Assembly (NCBI GenBank): GCA_050246635.1
Contig: JBFWVR010000016.1
Coordinates: 1 to 64,000 of the forward strand
Direction of reading: 5' to 3'
Source of the DNA: JBFWVR01 sp050246635
Lineage (GTDB): Bacteria > Acidobacteriota > Vicinamibacteria > Vicinamibacterales > UBA2999
Length of the DNA stretch: 64,000 nt
In this document: positions 1 to 8,610 of the stretch, in pieces
Numbering within the stretch: the first letter of the stretch is position 1
Layout: the number at the start of each line of letters is the position of its first letter
Notes under the pieces: generated by a model
The model's database searches: none
Seen by the model: only the letters and a program-made list of their open reading frames with translations
Told to the model about the DNA's origin: nothing
Program-made: the position numbers and the translations under genes

Positions 1-40
1 GGATCCACGCCTCGTGGCATAGGGACCCCGTTCCTAGCGA

Positions 41-275
41 GGCCGCGACGCGGCCGTGTCCCAGCGAGTCGAGCGAAGCGAAGGCGAGTCCTCGCGCCGC
101 GCCGAAGGCGCGCGTCCCAGCGTGGCGCCGGAAGGCGCCGAGTCCCAGCGAGTTCGAAGCGTGTCCACCGCGAGAACGAGTCCTCGCGAGCGGCGAAGCC
201 GCGCGTCCCACCGAGCCGCCGCAGGCGGCGAGGCCTACCGCGCCCGACAGGGCGCGGCCCACGACGCGGCCCGGG
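41..275. repeat. Cluster of short GC-rich hairpins with a shared linker
   Basis: The first 286 bases hold no convincing gene. They contain a string of small perfect or near-perfect inverted repeats: GGCCGC-gac-GCGGCC at 41-55, GGCGCC-ggaa-GGCGCC near 124-139, GCGGC-gaa-GCCGC near 190-202, GCCGCC-gca-GGCGGC near 215-229, CGCGCCC-gaca-GGGCGCG near 239-256 and a GCGGCCC/GGGCCGC pair near 266-280. Several are separated by a recurring linker resembling GTCCCAGCGAG (near 58-68, 114-122, 142-152, and a variant at 205-214). The stems differ in sequence while the linker is kept, so this is not one stem repeated. It could be a REP-like intergenic array or a transcript-end structure downstream of the minus-strand exchanger gene. 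Function unknown. Confidence 0.6.
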
Positions 276-286
276 GCCGCGTCGCC

Positions 287-1282
287 TCAGTGCGCGGCCA
301 GCGCCAGCGCCACGCCGTACACCACGACCAGCGCCACCGAGATCCACGACACGCGGCCCATGCGCGTCTGGTGGCGGTACACCAGACCGCACACGACCAG
401 TGACGACATCGCCGCCGCCGCGGTGGCCGTCACCACATGCGTTGGATCCGCGTCGGCGAGCAGCGGACGCCGGTAGAGCACGTCGTCCACCGCGAGGATT
501 GCGACGTTGAAAAGGTTGCTCCCGAGCACGTTGGCGACCGCGAGATCCCAGGCGCCGATGCGGGCCGCCGCCATCGACACCACCACCTCCGGCAGCGACG
601 TCGACAGCGCCACGAGCGTCGTGCCCACGAACCCGTGCGACAGCCCGGCCAGCGCGGCGAGCGCCGCCGCGAGCGCGGGCAGGCTGATCGCCGCGACGAC
701 CAGCACCGCGGCATTCACGACATACCACGTCACCGCCGTCCGCAGGTCGAGGTGCGGGTGACGCGGCTCCACCGGCTCGTCGGCCAGCAGGTCCGCGCCG
801 GTCTTCCGCTCGTGCAGGAACACGGCGCGCACCGCGACGAAGTAGCCGCCGAACAGCACGAGGCTGCTGCTCCCGAACCAGCCGATCGCGGGCAGCCGCC
901 CCGCGCCGGCCACGGCTATGGCGACGAACGCCAGCAGCAGGGCGCCAAAGGCGGCCGTCAGCGTGTGGGCCGAGCGCACGCGCCCGAACAACGGCCGGGG
1001 CGACGCGAGGTCCAGCCCGGCCAGCAGCAGCAGGTTGAACAGGCAGCTGCCGATGACGTCGCCGATGGCGATGTCGGGCGCGCCGACGTACAGGACCGAG
1101 CTCGCGCCGGTCACGAGCTCGGGCAGCGAGGTCACCGACGCCATCGCGGCCACGCCAATCCAGGCCTGGCCCAGCCCCGACCGATCCGCAATCGCGTCGC
1201 CGTAGAACGACAGGCGCGTCCCCGTGTACACGATGACGGCAGCGCACGTGACGAAGAGGAGGACGATCTGCGGGGCGGTCAT
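287..1282 (-). CDS. Sodium/calcium exchanger family (CaCA) membrane protein
   Basis: A 331-residue integral inner-membrane antiporter of the Ca2+:cation family (YrbG-like), expected to export Ca2+ or a related cation in exchange for Na+ or H+. About ten hydrophobic segments are visible. The two diagnostic alpha repeats are present: the first reads TSLPELVTGASS followed by GDVIGSCLFNLLLL, the second TSLPEVVVSMAAARIGAWD followed by VLGSNLFNVAIL. Each carries the conserved acidic residue and the G-S-x-L-F-N signature. The ATG at 1282 overlaps the stop of the upstream P-type ATPase (ATGA at 1279-1282), so the two are almost certainly co-translated as an efflux pair. A longer in-frame extension upstream of this ATG runs antisense-style through the ATPase gene and has no membrane character, so it is rejected. 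Confidence 0.92.
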   Translation of the reverse strand: MTAPQIVLLFVTCAAVIVYTGTRLSFYGDAIADRSGLGQAWIGVAAMASVTSLPELVTGASSVLYVGAPDIAIGDVIGSCLFNLLLLAGLDLASPRPLFGRVRSAHTLTAAFGALLLAFVAIAVAGAGRLPAIGWFGSSSLVLFGGYFVAVRAVFLHERKTGADLLADEPVEPRHPHLDLRTAVTWYVVNAAVLVVAAISLPALAAALAALAGLSHGFVGTTLVALSTSLPEVVVSMAAARIGAWDLAVANVLGSNLFNVAILAVDDVLYRRPLLADADPTHVVTATAAAAMSSLVVCGLVYRHQTRMGRVSWISVALVVVYGVALALAAH

Positions 1283-3963
1283 GCGGTCTCCGTCGCGATC
1301 CGGAGGCCGGTCGCGCGCTTCAGGGTCTGGCCCGTGACCGCCGGCAGGGTGGCAAGGCCGAGCACCACGAGCCACGCCTGCGCATCGAGCGGCACCGTGC
1401 GCAGCGTGGCCGCCACGGCCGGCGCGTAGACCGCGACGGCCTGGAGCGCCAGCACCGTGAACACCGCGGCCACCGCCCACACGTTGGCGACGACGCGGCG
1501 CGGCGCCAGCACGTCGTTGCGGCTGCGCGCGTTGCCGAGATGGAAGACCTGGGCCAGCGCCAGCGTCATGAACGCCACCGTCGTCGCGGCCTGCGGCCGG
1601 GCCGTGAGGGCCCACGTGTAGCCGGCCAGCGTGGCCGCGGTGATGAGCGCCGCGTAGAACGCCACGGACTGGAGGAAGCCGCGCGACAGGATCGCGGCCG
1701 CTGGGCTGCGCGGCCGCCGGCGCATGACGTCCGGTTCGCCAGGCTCGAGCGCCAGGGCCAGCGCGGGGAACGTGTCGGTGACGAGGTTGATCCAGAGGAT
1801 CTGCAGCGGCGTCAGCGGCAGCGGCAGCCCGGCGACGGCGGTGCCGAGCAGCACCAGGACTTCCGCCAGGTTGCAGCTGAACAGGTAGAACACGAACTTC
1901 CGGATGTTGTCCGCGATGACGCGGCCTTCCTCGACAGCCGCGACAATCGTCCGGAAGTTGTCGTCCTGCAGCACGACGTCCGCGGCCTCGCGCGCCACGT
2001 CGGTGCCGCGGCCGCCCATCGCGACGCCGACGTCGGCCTTCTTGAGCGCCGCCGCGTCGTTGACGCCGTCACCCAGCACCGCCGCGACCTCACCCCGTGC
2101 CTGCACGGCCGAGACGATCCGCAGCTTGCCCTCGGGCGAGACACGGCTGTAGGCCGCCACCCGCGGGACCGCGGCGGCCAGCGCGGCGTCATCGGCCGCG
2201 TCCACCTCGCGGCCATCCATCGACTGGTCGCCCTCGCCGAAGAGCCCGAGCGACCGCCCGACGGCCTCGGCCGTCAGGCGCTGATCGCCCGTGATCATCA
2301 CGGTCCGGATGCCCGCGTCGCGGAAGGCGGTGATGGTCTCCCGGACGCCTTCCGCCGGCGGATCGATCAGGCCCACCAGCCCGACGAAGGCGAGCCCCTG
2401 GAGCGCGCGCTCGGACGGCTCCGTCACGCTGCCGCACGCCAGGGCCAGCACCCGCAGGCCCTCCGCCGCCATCGTTTCGTTCTGCGCGCGCACCTGCCGG
2501 ATGCGGGCCTCGTCGAGGGGCTCGACGCCGTGCGCGGTGCGCAGCGTGCCGCAGACCTCCAGCACCCGCGCCGGCGCGCCCTTGACGCACGCGGTGCGGC
2601 CGGACGGCGTGTCATGGAACGTCGCCATCAGCCGGCGGGCGCTCGAGAAGGGCACCTCGCCGATCTCGGGCCAGTCGTTGAGGAGCTGCGCGCGCGGGAG
2701 CCCCAGCTTGCGCCCCAGCACCAGCAGCGCGACGTCCGTCGGATCGCCCTCCGCCGTCCAGGCTCCGCCCACCTGACGCGCGTCGCCGCGTCCGGCCAGT
2801 GCCCCCACGCGGACGGCCAGCGCCAGATCGGCGTCGTCCTCGATGTCCACGGTTGTTCCCGCCAGGGTGACGGCGCCGTCGGGCGCGTACCCCGCGCCCG
2901 AGATGACGTAGGTCCGGCCGGCCGTCCAGACGGTGGTGGCCGTCATCTCCCCGGCGGTGAGCGTGCCGGTCTTGTCGCTGCAGACGATCGTGACCGAGCC
3001 CAGCGACTCGACCGAGGGGAGGCGTCGGACGAGCGCGCGGCGGCGCGCCATGCGCCGCACGCCCACGGCGAGCGCAATCGTCGCGACGGCCGGCAGGCCC
3101 TCCGGCACGGCGGCGACGGCGAGCGCGAGGCCGGTCTCGATCATCTCGCCCACGGGCGTGCCGTGCAGCGCGCCGATGACCACGACCAGCGCAGCTACCG
3201 CGAGGGCGATCCAGACCAGGCCGCTGCCGAGCGCGTCGAGCCGCCGCTCGAGCGGTGTGGCGCCCTCGGCCAGCCGGCCCACGAGCCCGCCGATCCGGCC
3301 GAGCTCCGTGCCGCTGCCCGTGGCCGTGACCACCGCCCGGCCCGTCCCGTCGGCCACCATCGTCCCGCTGAAGAGCATCGACCGGCGGTCGGCGAGCACC
3401 GCATCGTCCGCGACGGCGGCGGAGTCCTTCGACACCGGGGCCGACTCGCCGGTGAGCGCCGACTCGTTGACGCGCAGGCCGTGCGCGACGAGGACGCGTG
3501 CGTCGGCCGGCACGGCGCCGCCGGCCTCCACGACGACGACGTCGCCGGGCACGAGGTTGCGGGCCTGGATCTCGTGGCGCTGGCCGTCGCGAAGCACGAC
3601 GGCGCGTTTGGGTTCGAGCTGGCTCAAGGCCTCGATCGCCCGGCGCGCGCGCAGCTCGGTCGCGAAGCCGATCCCCGCGTTCAGCAGTAACACCACCCCG
3701 ATGGCCGCGGCATCCAGCGGATCGCCGGTTGCCGCCGACACGATGGCGGCGGCGACGAGCAGGTAGATCACGATGCCCTGGAACTGTGCAACGAGGATGC
3801 GCCACGCGGGTTCGGGGGGCGTCACGGGCAGGACGTTGGGGCCCGAACGGCCGAGCCGGTCCGCCGCCTCGCCGGTGGTGAGGCCCCCGGGGCGCGAACC
3901 GAGATCCCGCAGGACCTCGTCCGACGGGCGCGCGTACCAGGCCACGGACGGTGACTCAGGCAT
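1279..3963 (-). CDS. Cation-transporting P-type ATPase (type II, Ca2+-ATPase-like)
   Basis: An 894-residue ATP-driven cation pump of the inner membrane. Domains in order: N-terminal cation ATPase domain (about 5-75), membrane helices, actuator domain with TGES at 171-174, PEGL at 287-290 in the M4 ion-binding helix, phosphorylation motif DKTGT with Asp330, nucleotide-binding domain, hinge motif GDGVND at 631-636, then a C-terminal helix set containing NLVTDTFPA, typical of type II pumps. PEGLPA and the N-x-x-T-D motif favour Ca2+ (type IIA) over heavy metals or K+; no N-terminal CxxC metal domain is present. The start at 3963 follows a GGTGAG ribosome site on the minus strand and begins MPESPS; further in-frame sequence upstream lacks family similarity. 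It is the first gene of a two-gene operon with the CaCA exchanger. Exact ion is inferred. Confidence 0.93.
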   Translation of the reverse strand: MPESPSVAWYARPSDEVLRDLGSRPGGLTTGEAADRLGRSGPNVLPVTPPEPAWRILVAQFQGIVIYLLVAAAIVSAATGDPLDAAAIGVVLLLNAGIGFATELRARRAIEALSQLEPKRAVVLRDGQRHEIQARNLVPGDVVVVEAGGAVPADARVLVAHGLRVNESALTGESAPVSKDSAAVADDAVLADRRSMLFSGTMVADGTGRAVVTATGSGTELGRIGGLVGRLAEGATPLERRLDALGSGLVWIALAVAALVVVIGALHGTPVGEMIETGLALAVAAVPEGLPAVATIALAVGVRRMARRRALVRRLPSVESLGSVTIVCSDKTGTLTAGEMTATTVWTAGRTYVISGAGYAPDGAVTLAGTTVDIEDDADLALAVRVGALAGRGDARQVGGAWTAEGDPTDVALLVLGRKLGLPRAQLLNDWPEIGEVPFSSARRLMATFHDTPSGRTACVKGAPARVLEVCGTLRTAHGVEPLDEARIRQVRAQNETMAAEGLRVLALACGSVTEPSERALQGLAFVGLVGLIDPPAEGVRETITAFRDAGIRTVMITGDQRLTAEAVGRSLGLFGEGDQSMDGREVDAADDAALAAAVPRVAAYSRVSPEGKLRIVSAVQARGEVAAVLGDGVNDAAALKKADVGVAMGGRGTDVAREAADVVLQDDNFRTIVAAVEEGRVIADNIRKFVFYLFSCNLAEVLVLLGTAVAGLPLPLTPLQILWINLVTDTFPALALALEPGEPDVMRRRPRSPAAAILSRGFLQSVAFYAALITAATLAGYTWALTARPQAATTVAFMTLALAQVFHLGNARSRNDVLAPRRVVANVWAVAAVFTVLALQAVAVYAPAVAATLRTVPLDAQAWLVVLGLATLPAVTGQTLKRATGLRIATETA

Positions 3964-4141
3964 CTCACCCGCATGGTACTGCGCCCGCGGCAGCCTGCGG
4001 TCCGTCCCCGCGGAGGTCCCAGCACCCGTCCCTTCCGGGCCGGATCGCCGTTGATCGCCATCGGCACGCGGGCTATCCTGCCCCTTTCCGGCACCTTCCC
4101 AACGGCTGAGCGAGGTCTGCGAACGCCTCCGGAGGACGGCC

Positions 4142-4819
4142 ATGAAGCACCTGACAGCAGTATTGAGCGCCGTGGCGCTCGCGGCGGCGGCGGTCACGAC
4201 GCTCACTGCGGCGGATCCCGCGCCGCTCGTTGGCGAGTACGTCGAGGCGCGCACGGCGGAGGTCTTCGCCGGCGGCTGCGTCATGAACAGCGAAGCCGAG
4301 ACGATGGGTCGCCAGGCGGTGCTGGCGTGGAAGGTGACGTCGGGGTCCTTCCAGGGCGTGCCGCTCGATGGCCTGACTGTCGTCGCGGCGGTTGCCGGCG
4401 ATCGCAACCTCGGCATGCGTGAGATGGGCGGCGAGGCCCCGACGGCGGTGAAGGCCGTGATCACGGTCGATGCCCGGGCGACCGACGCCCAGCGCGATGC
4501 GCTCGTCGCGCTGGCGCTCGAGCTCTCCGGCGGGCTCATCACCGACGTCGTGCGCGTCGACACCCAACGCGTGCGGTTCGCGACCACCCAGAAGTACATC
4601 GAGGTGACGACGCCGGACGACAGCGTGGCGTTGACGGTGAACAAGGAGATGAAGCACGACCCGAGCTGTGGCGCGATGCAGTGGTTCCATCCCTTCTCCG
4701 CAACCGAGCACGCGGAGATGGGCACGGCCGAGACCCACGCCTTCAACGGCACCGGGCTCGGCACCCGCTGGAGCGCGCCCAACAAGCGGTCGGCGTTCTG
4801 GGGGACATTCAAGAACTGA
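4142..4819 (+). CDS. DUF1326-type secreted protein
   Basis: A 225-residue protein starting with a clear signal peptide (MKHLTAVLSAVALAAAA...) cleaved near residue 24, so periplasmic or exported. The opening of the mature part, VGEYVEARTAEVFAGGC, and the later T-x-H-x-F-N-G-T-G end are characteristic of the DUF1326 family, whose biochemical role is unknown. Two Cys residues (in AGGC and DPSCG) could be metal- or disulfide-related; that is a guess. A GGAGGA Shine-Dalgarno lies just upstream of the ATG. It diverges from the P-type ATPase and is followed at a short distance by another secreted protein. Confidence 0.8.
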   Translation: MKHLTAVLSAVALAAAAVTTLTAADPAPLVGEYVEARTAEVFAGGCVMNSEAETMGRQAVLAWKVTSGSFQGVPLDGLTVVAAVAGDRNLGMREMGGEAPTAVKAVITVDARATDAQRDALVALALELSGGLITDVVRVDTQRVRFATTQKYIEVTTPDDSVALTVNKEMKHDPSCGAMQWFHPFSATEHAEMGTAETHAFNGTGLGTRWSAPNKRSAFWGTFKN

Positions 4820-4889
4820 CGGTGATCGAAGGGCGCGAAGGGCGTACGGATGAGCCCGCGCTCACCCGAGCCTTGCTAGAGTGGCTCGC

Positions 4890-5561
4890 ATGATCGGTCG
4901 CATCCTGGTGGTGCTGATGTTGTGCGCGGCCCTGGCCGCCCCCGCCGTGGCCCAGTCGCTCTCGGCGGCGCCGCTGGCGGCGCCGGTGCCGGACTCCCTG
5001 GCGCCTGACATCGCGGCGCGGTTCGGGGACGGCACCGCGGGTACGCCCGCCGTGGTCACGGTCGGGGATGGCAGGCTGGAGGTCTGGTGGGTCACCGGCA
5101 TCGAGCCCTATGCCGCTGGCGACGCGAGCTGGGTGAACGTGGACCAGGGCGCCCTGGTCGGGGCGATGCGCGTCACCGGCCCGTTCAAGGACGTGCGGGG
5201 ACGCACGGTCGAGCCGGGTGTCTACACCTTGCGCTACGGGCTGCAGCCGCAGAACGGTGACCACCTCGGCGTCTCGCCCTACCGCGAGTTCCTGTTGATG
5301 AGCCCTGCCGCGCTCGATGCCGATCCGGCCGCGCTTGGCTACGACGCCGTGACCAAACTCTCCGCCCGCACCATCGGCACGTCCCACCCGGCCGCGCTCA
5401 GCCTCGATCCCCCCGAGCAGGCCGACGGCGCCCCGCTCAGCGCCTACACGAACGACATGGATCTGCAGGGGATCGTCTTCGAGGCGCCGTTTGCCTTCGA
5501 GGGCAAGCCGCTCGGCACGGTCCGGTTCGGCCTCATCCTGGTCGGGATCATCCAGCACTGA
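4890..5561 (+). CDS. Secreted protein of unknown function
   Basis: I do not recognise a characterised family. The product is about 223 residues with a signal peptide ending ...AAPAVAQS, then a soluble domain with the stretch VWWVTGIEP, a segment reading GVYTLRYGLQPQNGDHLG and YREFLLMSP. This resembles small acid-rich secreted proteins seen in Acidobacteriota and planctomycete-like genomes; no catalytic signature is visible. An in-frame GTG lies three codons earlier at 4881; the ATG at 4890 is preferred because it places the hydrophobic segment at the N-terminus. The gene sits between the DUF1326 protein and the SDR, with 27 bp to the latter, so co-transcription is likely. Confidence 0.65.
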   Translation: MIGRILVVLMLCAALAAPAVAQSLSAAPLAAPVPDSLAPDIAARFGDGTAGTPAVVTVGDGRLEVWWVTGIEPYAAGDASWVNVDQGALVGAMRVTGPFKDVRGRTVEPGVYTLRYGLQPQNGDHLGVSPYREFLLMSPAALDADPAALGYDAVTKLSARTIGTSHPAALSLDPPEQADGAPLSAYTNDMDLQGIVFEAPFAFEGKPLGTVRFGLILVGIIQH

Positions 5562-5588
5562 GCTGGCGCTTCCGAGTACGCTCTTCCC

Positions 5589-6329
5589 ATGACCTTCACC
5601 GACCGCGTCGCCCTCATCACCGGCGGCAAGCGCATCGGCGCCGTCGTGGCGACCCAGCTGGCGGAGCGCGGCATGGATGTCGCGCTCGTGTACAACCGCT
5701 CACGCTCGGAGGCGGACGACACGGCTGATGCCGTCCGCGCGGTGGGCCGGCGCGCGGTCGCGCTGCAGGCGAACCTGTCCGACGCCGCCGCCTGTGCCCG
5801 GGTGGTGCAGGAGACCGTCGATGCGCTCGGGCGCCTCGACGTGCTCGTCAACATGGCGTCGCTCTACCAGTCGATCCCCTTCACGCAGCTCACGGCGGAG
5901 GACTGGGATCGCCAGCTCGCGGTCGACCTGCGGGCGAGCTTCCTCTGCGCCCATGCCGCCGCGCCGGTGATGCGTCGCCAGGGCGGCGGACGGGTGATCT
6001 CGTTTGCCGACTGGGTCGCCGCGAGTGGACGGCCACGCTATACCGGATACCTTCCGTATTACGTGGCGAAGGCTGGGGTCATCGCCATGACCGAGGCGCT
6101 CGCCCTCGAGCTCGCGCCCGACGGCATCCTCGTCAACGCCGTCGCGCCGGGGCCAATCGTGGCGCCGCCGGAGATGAGCGATGAGGAACTCGCGGCTGTC
6201 GAGCGCGCGACGCCGCTGGGGCGGTGGGGGTCCGAGGCCGAGATCGCCGCGGCCGTGCGCTTCCTGATCGAGAGCGACTTCGTGACCGGCGAGACCATCC
6301 GGGTGGATGGCGGGCGGCACATCCGCTGA
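5589..6329 (+). CDS. SDR-family oxidoreductase, pteridine-reductase-like
   Basis: A 246-residue short-chain dehydrogenase/reductase, cytoplasmic and NAD(P)H-dependent. The Rossmann motif is TGGKRIG (from residue 11) in place of the classical TGxxxGIG. The arginine-containing form, followed by a VALVYNRS strand, is typical of the pteridine reductase/FolM branch and suggests NADPH use. The catalytic YxxxK is Tyr157-Lys161 in YYVAK. The usual NNAG is replaced by VNMAS, and the catalytic Ser region reads ISFADW rather than a classical S13-residues-before-Y arrangement, so the substrate may be unusual. The C-terminus has the family ending VTGETIRVDGGRHI. Reduction of a pterin-like or carbonyl substrate is inferred. 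Confidence 0.82.
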   Translation: MTFTDRVALITGGKRIGAVVATQLAERGMDVALVYNRSRSEADDTADAVRAVGRRAVALQANLSDAAACARVVQETVDALGRLDVLVNMASLYQSIPFTQLTAEDWDRQLAVDLRASFLCAHAAAPVMRRQGGGRVISFADWVAASGRPRYTGYLPYYVAKAGVIAMTEALALELAPDGILVNAVAPGPIVAPPEMSDEELAAVERATPLGRWGSEAEIAAAVRFLIESDFVTGETIRVDGGRHIR

Positions 6330-6330
6330 G

Positions 6331-6349
6331 GCCACGCGGCAGGCGTGGC
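6331..6349. terminator. Bidirectional hairpin between convergent genes
   Basis: A perfect 7-bp inverted repeat GCCACGC-ggcag-GCGTGGC fills the 21-bp gap between the convergent SDR and receiver genes. It has no U-tract, so it would be a weak intrinsic terminator, but its position fits transcript ends on both strands. Confidence 0.5.
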
Positions 6350-6350
6350 G

Positions 6351-6764
6351 TCAGGACGTCGCGATGGCGGGGATCGTGGCGGAGAGCACCGAGCGAATGG
6401 CGGCGCTGATGGCTCCGAGGGGCGCGGGCTTCGAGAGCGCGCCCTGGGCGCCGACGGTGGCCGCCGCCTCGCGGGCGTCGATGTTGCCACTGATGATCAC
6501 GATGGGGGTCCGCGCGAAGCGGGGGTGCGCGCGCAGGGCACGACACAGGGCCGCCCCGTCCATCACCGGCATCTTCCAGTCGAGCAGCGCGGCATCCACG
6601 CGCTCGAGCGGCTCGATGCGCTGAAGCGCGTCGGCGCCGTTCGCGGCCTGCACCACCTCGAAACCCTCGCGGGCGAGCACCCGGGCGTACAGTTGCCGCA
6701 GCGGCGCTTCGTCATCGGCGATGAGGACCACCTTCCGCGGCGGGGCCTCGTCCTGGGAACGCAT
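6351..6764 (-). CDS. Single-domain response regulator receiver
   Basis: A 137-residue CheY-like receiver without an output domain. Phosphoacceptor Asp62 lies in ALLDWKMPVMDG, the acidic pair in LIADDEAPLR (Asp17-Asp18), the conserved Ser in IVIISGN and the Lys in LSKPAPLG. The start at 6764 (MRSQDEAPP) is chosen because it precedes the receiver fold by the usual handful of residues; the frame stays open upstream to about 6815 without similarity. It lies downstream of a NarL/FixJ regulator on the same strand and close to a soluble histidine kinase on the other strand, a plausible but unproven partner. Confidence 0.87.
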   Translation of the reverse strand: MRSQDEAPPRKVVLIADDEAPLRQLYARVLAREGFEVVQAANGADALQRIEPLERVDAALLDWKMPVMDGAALCRALRAHPRFARTPIVIISGNIDAREAAATVGAQGALSKPAPLGAISAAIRSVLSATIPAIATS

Positions 6765-6842
6765 GACGCGCAGCAGTATTGTCAAAAACGCACCGTTTCG
6801 CAACCTACATGACAAGCTGGGTGTGCAACCGCGCCAGGCCGA

Positions 6843-7499
6843 TCAGTCGTCGTCGAGCAGCCAGCCCATCAGCATGGCGAACCGCACCACGTCGATGCGT
6901 CCCTGCAGGCCCAGCTTGCCCGTGGCGTGGGCCTTGTGGGTCTCGACGGTCTTGACGCTGACGTTGAGGCGGGCGGCAATTTCCTTGTTGCTGTGTCCAC
7001 GCGCGACGAGCCGCAGCACCTCTTCCTCGCGGCCGGTCAGCCGCGTGCCGTGGTCGCCTGGCGCGACCGGCCGGTGTGGCGAGGTGCGGTACGCCCGTGC
7101 CGTCAGGGCCGCATCCACGTACTGTCCTCCGTCGGCGACCACGCGAATCGCGTGGAGCAGCTCCTCCACCCGGCTCTGCTTGAGCACGTACCCGTCGGCC
7201 CCGGCCGACAGGAGCTCCTGCACGTACCCCTCACTGGAATGGCGCGTCAGCGCGACGACCCGGGTGCCGGGCAACTGGGCCTTGAGCGCGCTCGTCGCGT
7301 GGAGGCCGTTCGTCTGCGGCATCGAGATGTCGATCACGACGATGTCCGGCCGCAGCTCTGCCGCGCGGGCCAGCGCCTCCTCGCCACTCCCCGCCTCGCC
7401 GACAACGGTCAGGCCGGGCCGGCTGCTCAGGATGGCCCTGAGCCCCTCCCGAACCGTCGCGTGGTCGTCGGCAAGCAGAACCCGCAGTTTCGACTTCAC
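6843..7499 (-). CDS. NarL/FixJ-family two-component response regulator
   Basis: A 218-residue DNA-binding response regulator. The receiver domain occupies about residues 4-120 with phosphoacceptor Asp57 (IVVIDISMP) and the acidic pair at Asp11-Asp12. A LuxR-type helix-turn-helix follows at about 150-212, opening LTGREEEVLRLVARGHSNKE and continuing with the recognition helix SVKTVETHKAH. Length is normal for the family. It diverges from the Crp/Fnr-type gene across a 277-bp intergenic region that contains a perfect 16-bp palindrome (7632-7647), a candidate site for this protein or its neighbour. The cognate kinase is not certain. Confidence 0.92.
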   Translation of the reverse strand: MKSKLRVLLADDHATVREGLRAILSSRPGLTVVGEAGSGEEALARAAELRPDIVVIDISMPQTNGLHATSALKAQLPGTRVVALTRHSSEGYVQELLSAGADGYVLKQSRVEELLHAIRVVADGGQYVDAALTARAYRTSPHRPVAPGDHGTRLTGREEEVLRLVARGHSNKEIAARLNVSVKTVETHKAHATGKLGLQGRIDVVRFAMLMGWLLDDD

Positions 7500-7631
7500 G
7501 AATCCTCTGGCTGTTCATCCGCGCCGGAACGCGGCCCAGGTTGGTCAGGAAATGAGCCTCCAGGGCCGCCTGCGCCCGCGCCGAGGCGTCACAGGACGCC
7601 GAATGCTAGCGCCGGCGCCCGCCCGGTCGCA

Positions 7632-7647
7632 TCAGGGAATTCCCTGA
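7632..7647. promoter_or_regulatory. Perfect 16-bp palindrome, candidate operator
   Basis: TCAGGGAATTCCCTGA is self-complementary over all 16 bases and lies in the 277-bp divergent intergenic region between the NarL/FixJ regulator (start 7499, minus) and the Crp/Fnr-type gene (start 7777, plus). It does not match the Crp/Fnr consensus (TTGAT-N4-ATCAA or TGTGA-N6-TCACA). It could bind either neighbour as a dimer. No other clear element is seen in this intergenic stretch. Confidence 0.5.
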
Positions 7648-7776
7648 GGCCTGGGCGTTGCACCTGATGGCGCCTCCCCGCGGAGTACGAAACGCTGGAG
7701 ATCCGTCCGGTGCCCGACAGGCGCGTGTGCCCTCCCGCCGCGTCCCGCCCAGATTACCAAGACTGCGAGGCCGCGC

Positions 7777-8562
7777 ATGCCAGCTCCGCCGCCCTCTCCG
7801 AACCGTCCACGGAACCTCCTGTTAGCCGCCCTGCCACAGGCGGACTACCAACGCATGTCCGCCCAGCTGCAGCCTGTGACCTTCAGCCACCGCCAGTCGC
7901 TGCACCGGTCGGGTGAGCGGATCACCGACATCTACTTTCCCAACAGCGGCGTGGCGTCGATCACCACCCTGCTTGCGGATGGCGCCTTCATCGAGGCAAC
8001 GACCGTGGGCGCGGAAGGGATGCTCGGGGCGGAAGCGTTTCTGTCGCCAGAGCCGATTTCGGCGGGCGAGACCTTCATCCAGGTGCCGGGTGCGAATGTC
8101 GCCCTGCGACTCGGCGTGGGCGCCTTCAGGCAGGAACTCGACCGACGCGGCGCCCTCTACGACCTGATCGGCCGCTACATCGAGGTGCTGCTCGCGCAGG
8201 TGATGCAGGTGGCAGGGTGCAATGCCTCGCACCAGGTGCAGGCGCGCTGCTGCCGCTGGCTGCTGATGACCCACGACCGTATTGCCAGCAACTCGTTCGA
8301 GCTGAGTCACGAGCTGCTCGGCGTCATGCTCGGCGTCCGGCGGCAGACGGTGACCGTCGTGGCCGGCGCCCTGCAGCACGCGGGGCTCATCGCCTACCGG
8401 CACGGGCGCATCCGCGTGCTCGACCGCGCCGGGCTCGAGGCCCGCAGCTGCGAGTGCTACGAGCTCATGCGCCAGCGGTACGACCGCCTCCTTGGCCGGC
8501 CTTCACCGGGATCGTCCGGAACGTCGTCCAGCGGACCGTCCCGGCTCCCAGCCGGGCACTAG
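7777..8562 (+). CDS. Crp/Fnr-family transcriptional regulator
   Basis: A 261-residue regulator with an N-terminal cyclic-nucleotide-binding-like beta-roll (about residues 15-140) and a C-terminal winged helix (about 150-225) containing HELLGVMLGVRRQTVTVVAG, the Crp-type recognition helix. There is no N-terminal Fnr cysteine cluster, so an iron-sulfur oxygen sensor is unlikely; the ligand pocket does not show a clear cAMP signature either. A Cys-containing stretch (SCECYE) near 230 and a Pro/Ser-rich tail are noted. It diverges from the NarL/FixJ regulator and is followed 48 bp later by a histidine kinase, forming a regulatory block. Signal and targets unknown. Confidence 0.87.
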   Translation: MPAPPPSPNRPRNLLLAALPQADYQRMSAQLQPVTFSHRQSLHRSGERITDIYFPNSGVASITTLLADGAFIEATTVGAEGMLGAEAFLSPEPISAGETFIQVPGANVALRLGVGAFRQELDRRGALYDLIGRYIEVLLAQVMQVAGCNASHQVQARCCRWLLMTHDRIASNSFELSHELLGVMLGVRRQTVTVVAGALQHAGLIAYRHGRIRVLDRAGLEARSCECYELMRQRYDRLLGRPSPGSSGTSSSGPSRLPAGH

Positions 8563-8610
8563 GATCGGCCTGCCACGTTCTCCCCCACGCTCGCGCACAA
8601 GGTTGGAGAC

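Noticed and set aside
4073..4738. Minus-strand frame antisense to the DUF1326 gene and upstream extension of the P-type ATPase frame to 4812
   Set aside because: No family similarity; the ATPase begins naturally at 3963 with a ribosome site, and the DUF1326 gene on the other strand is well supported.
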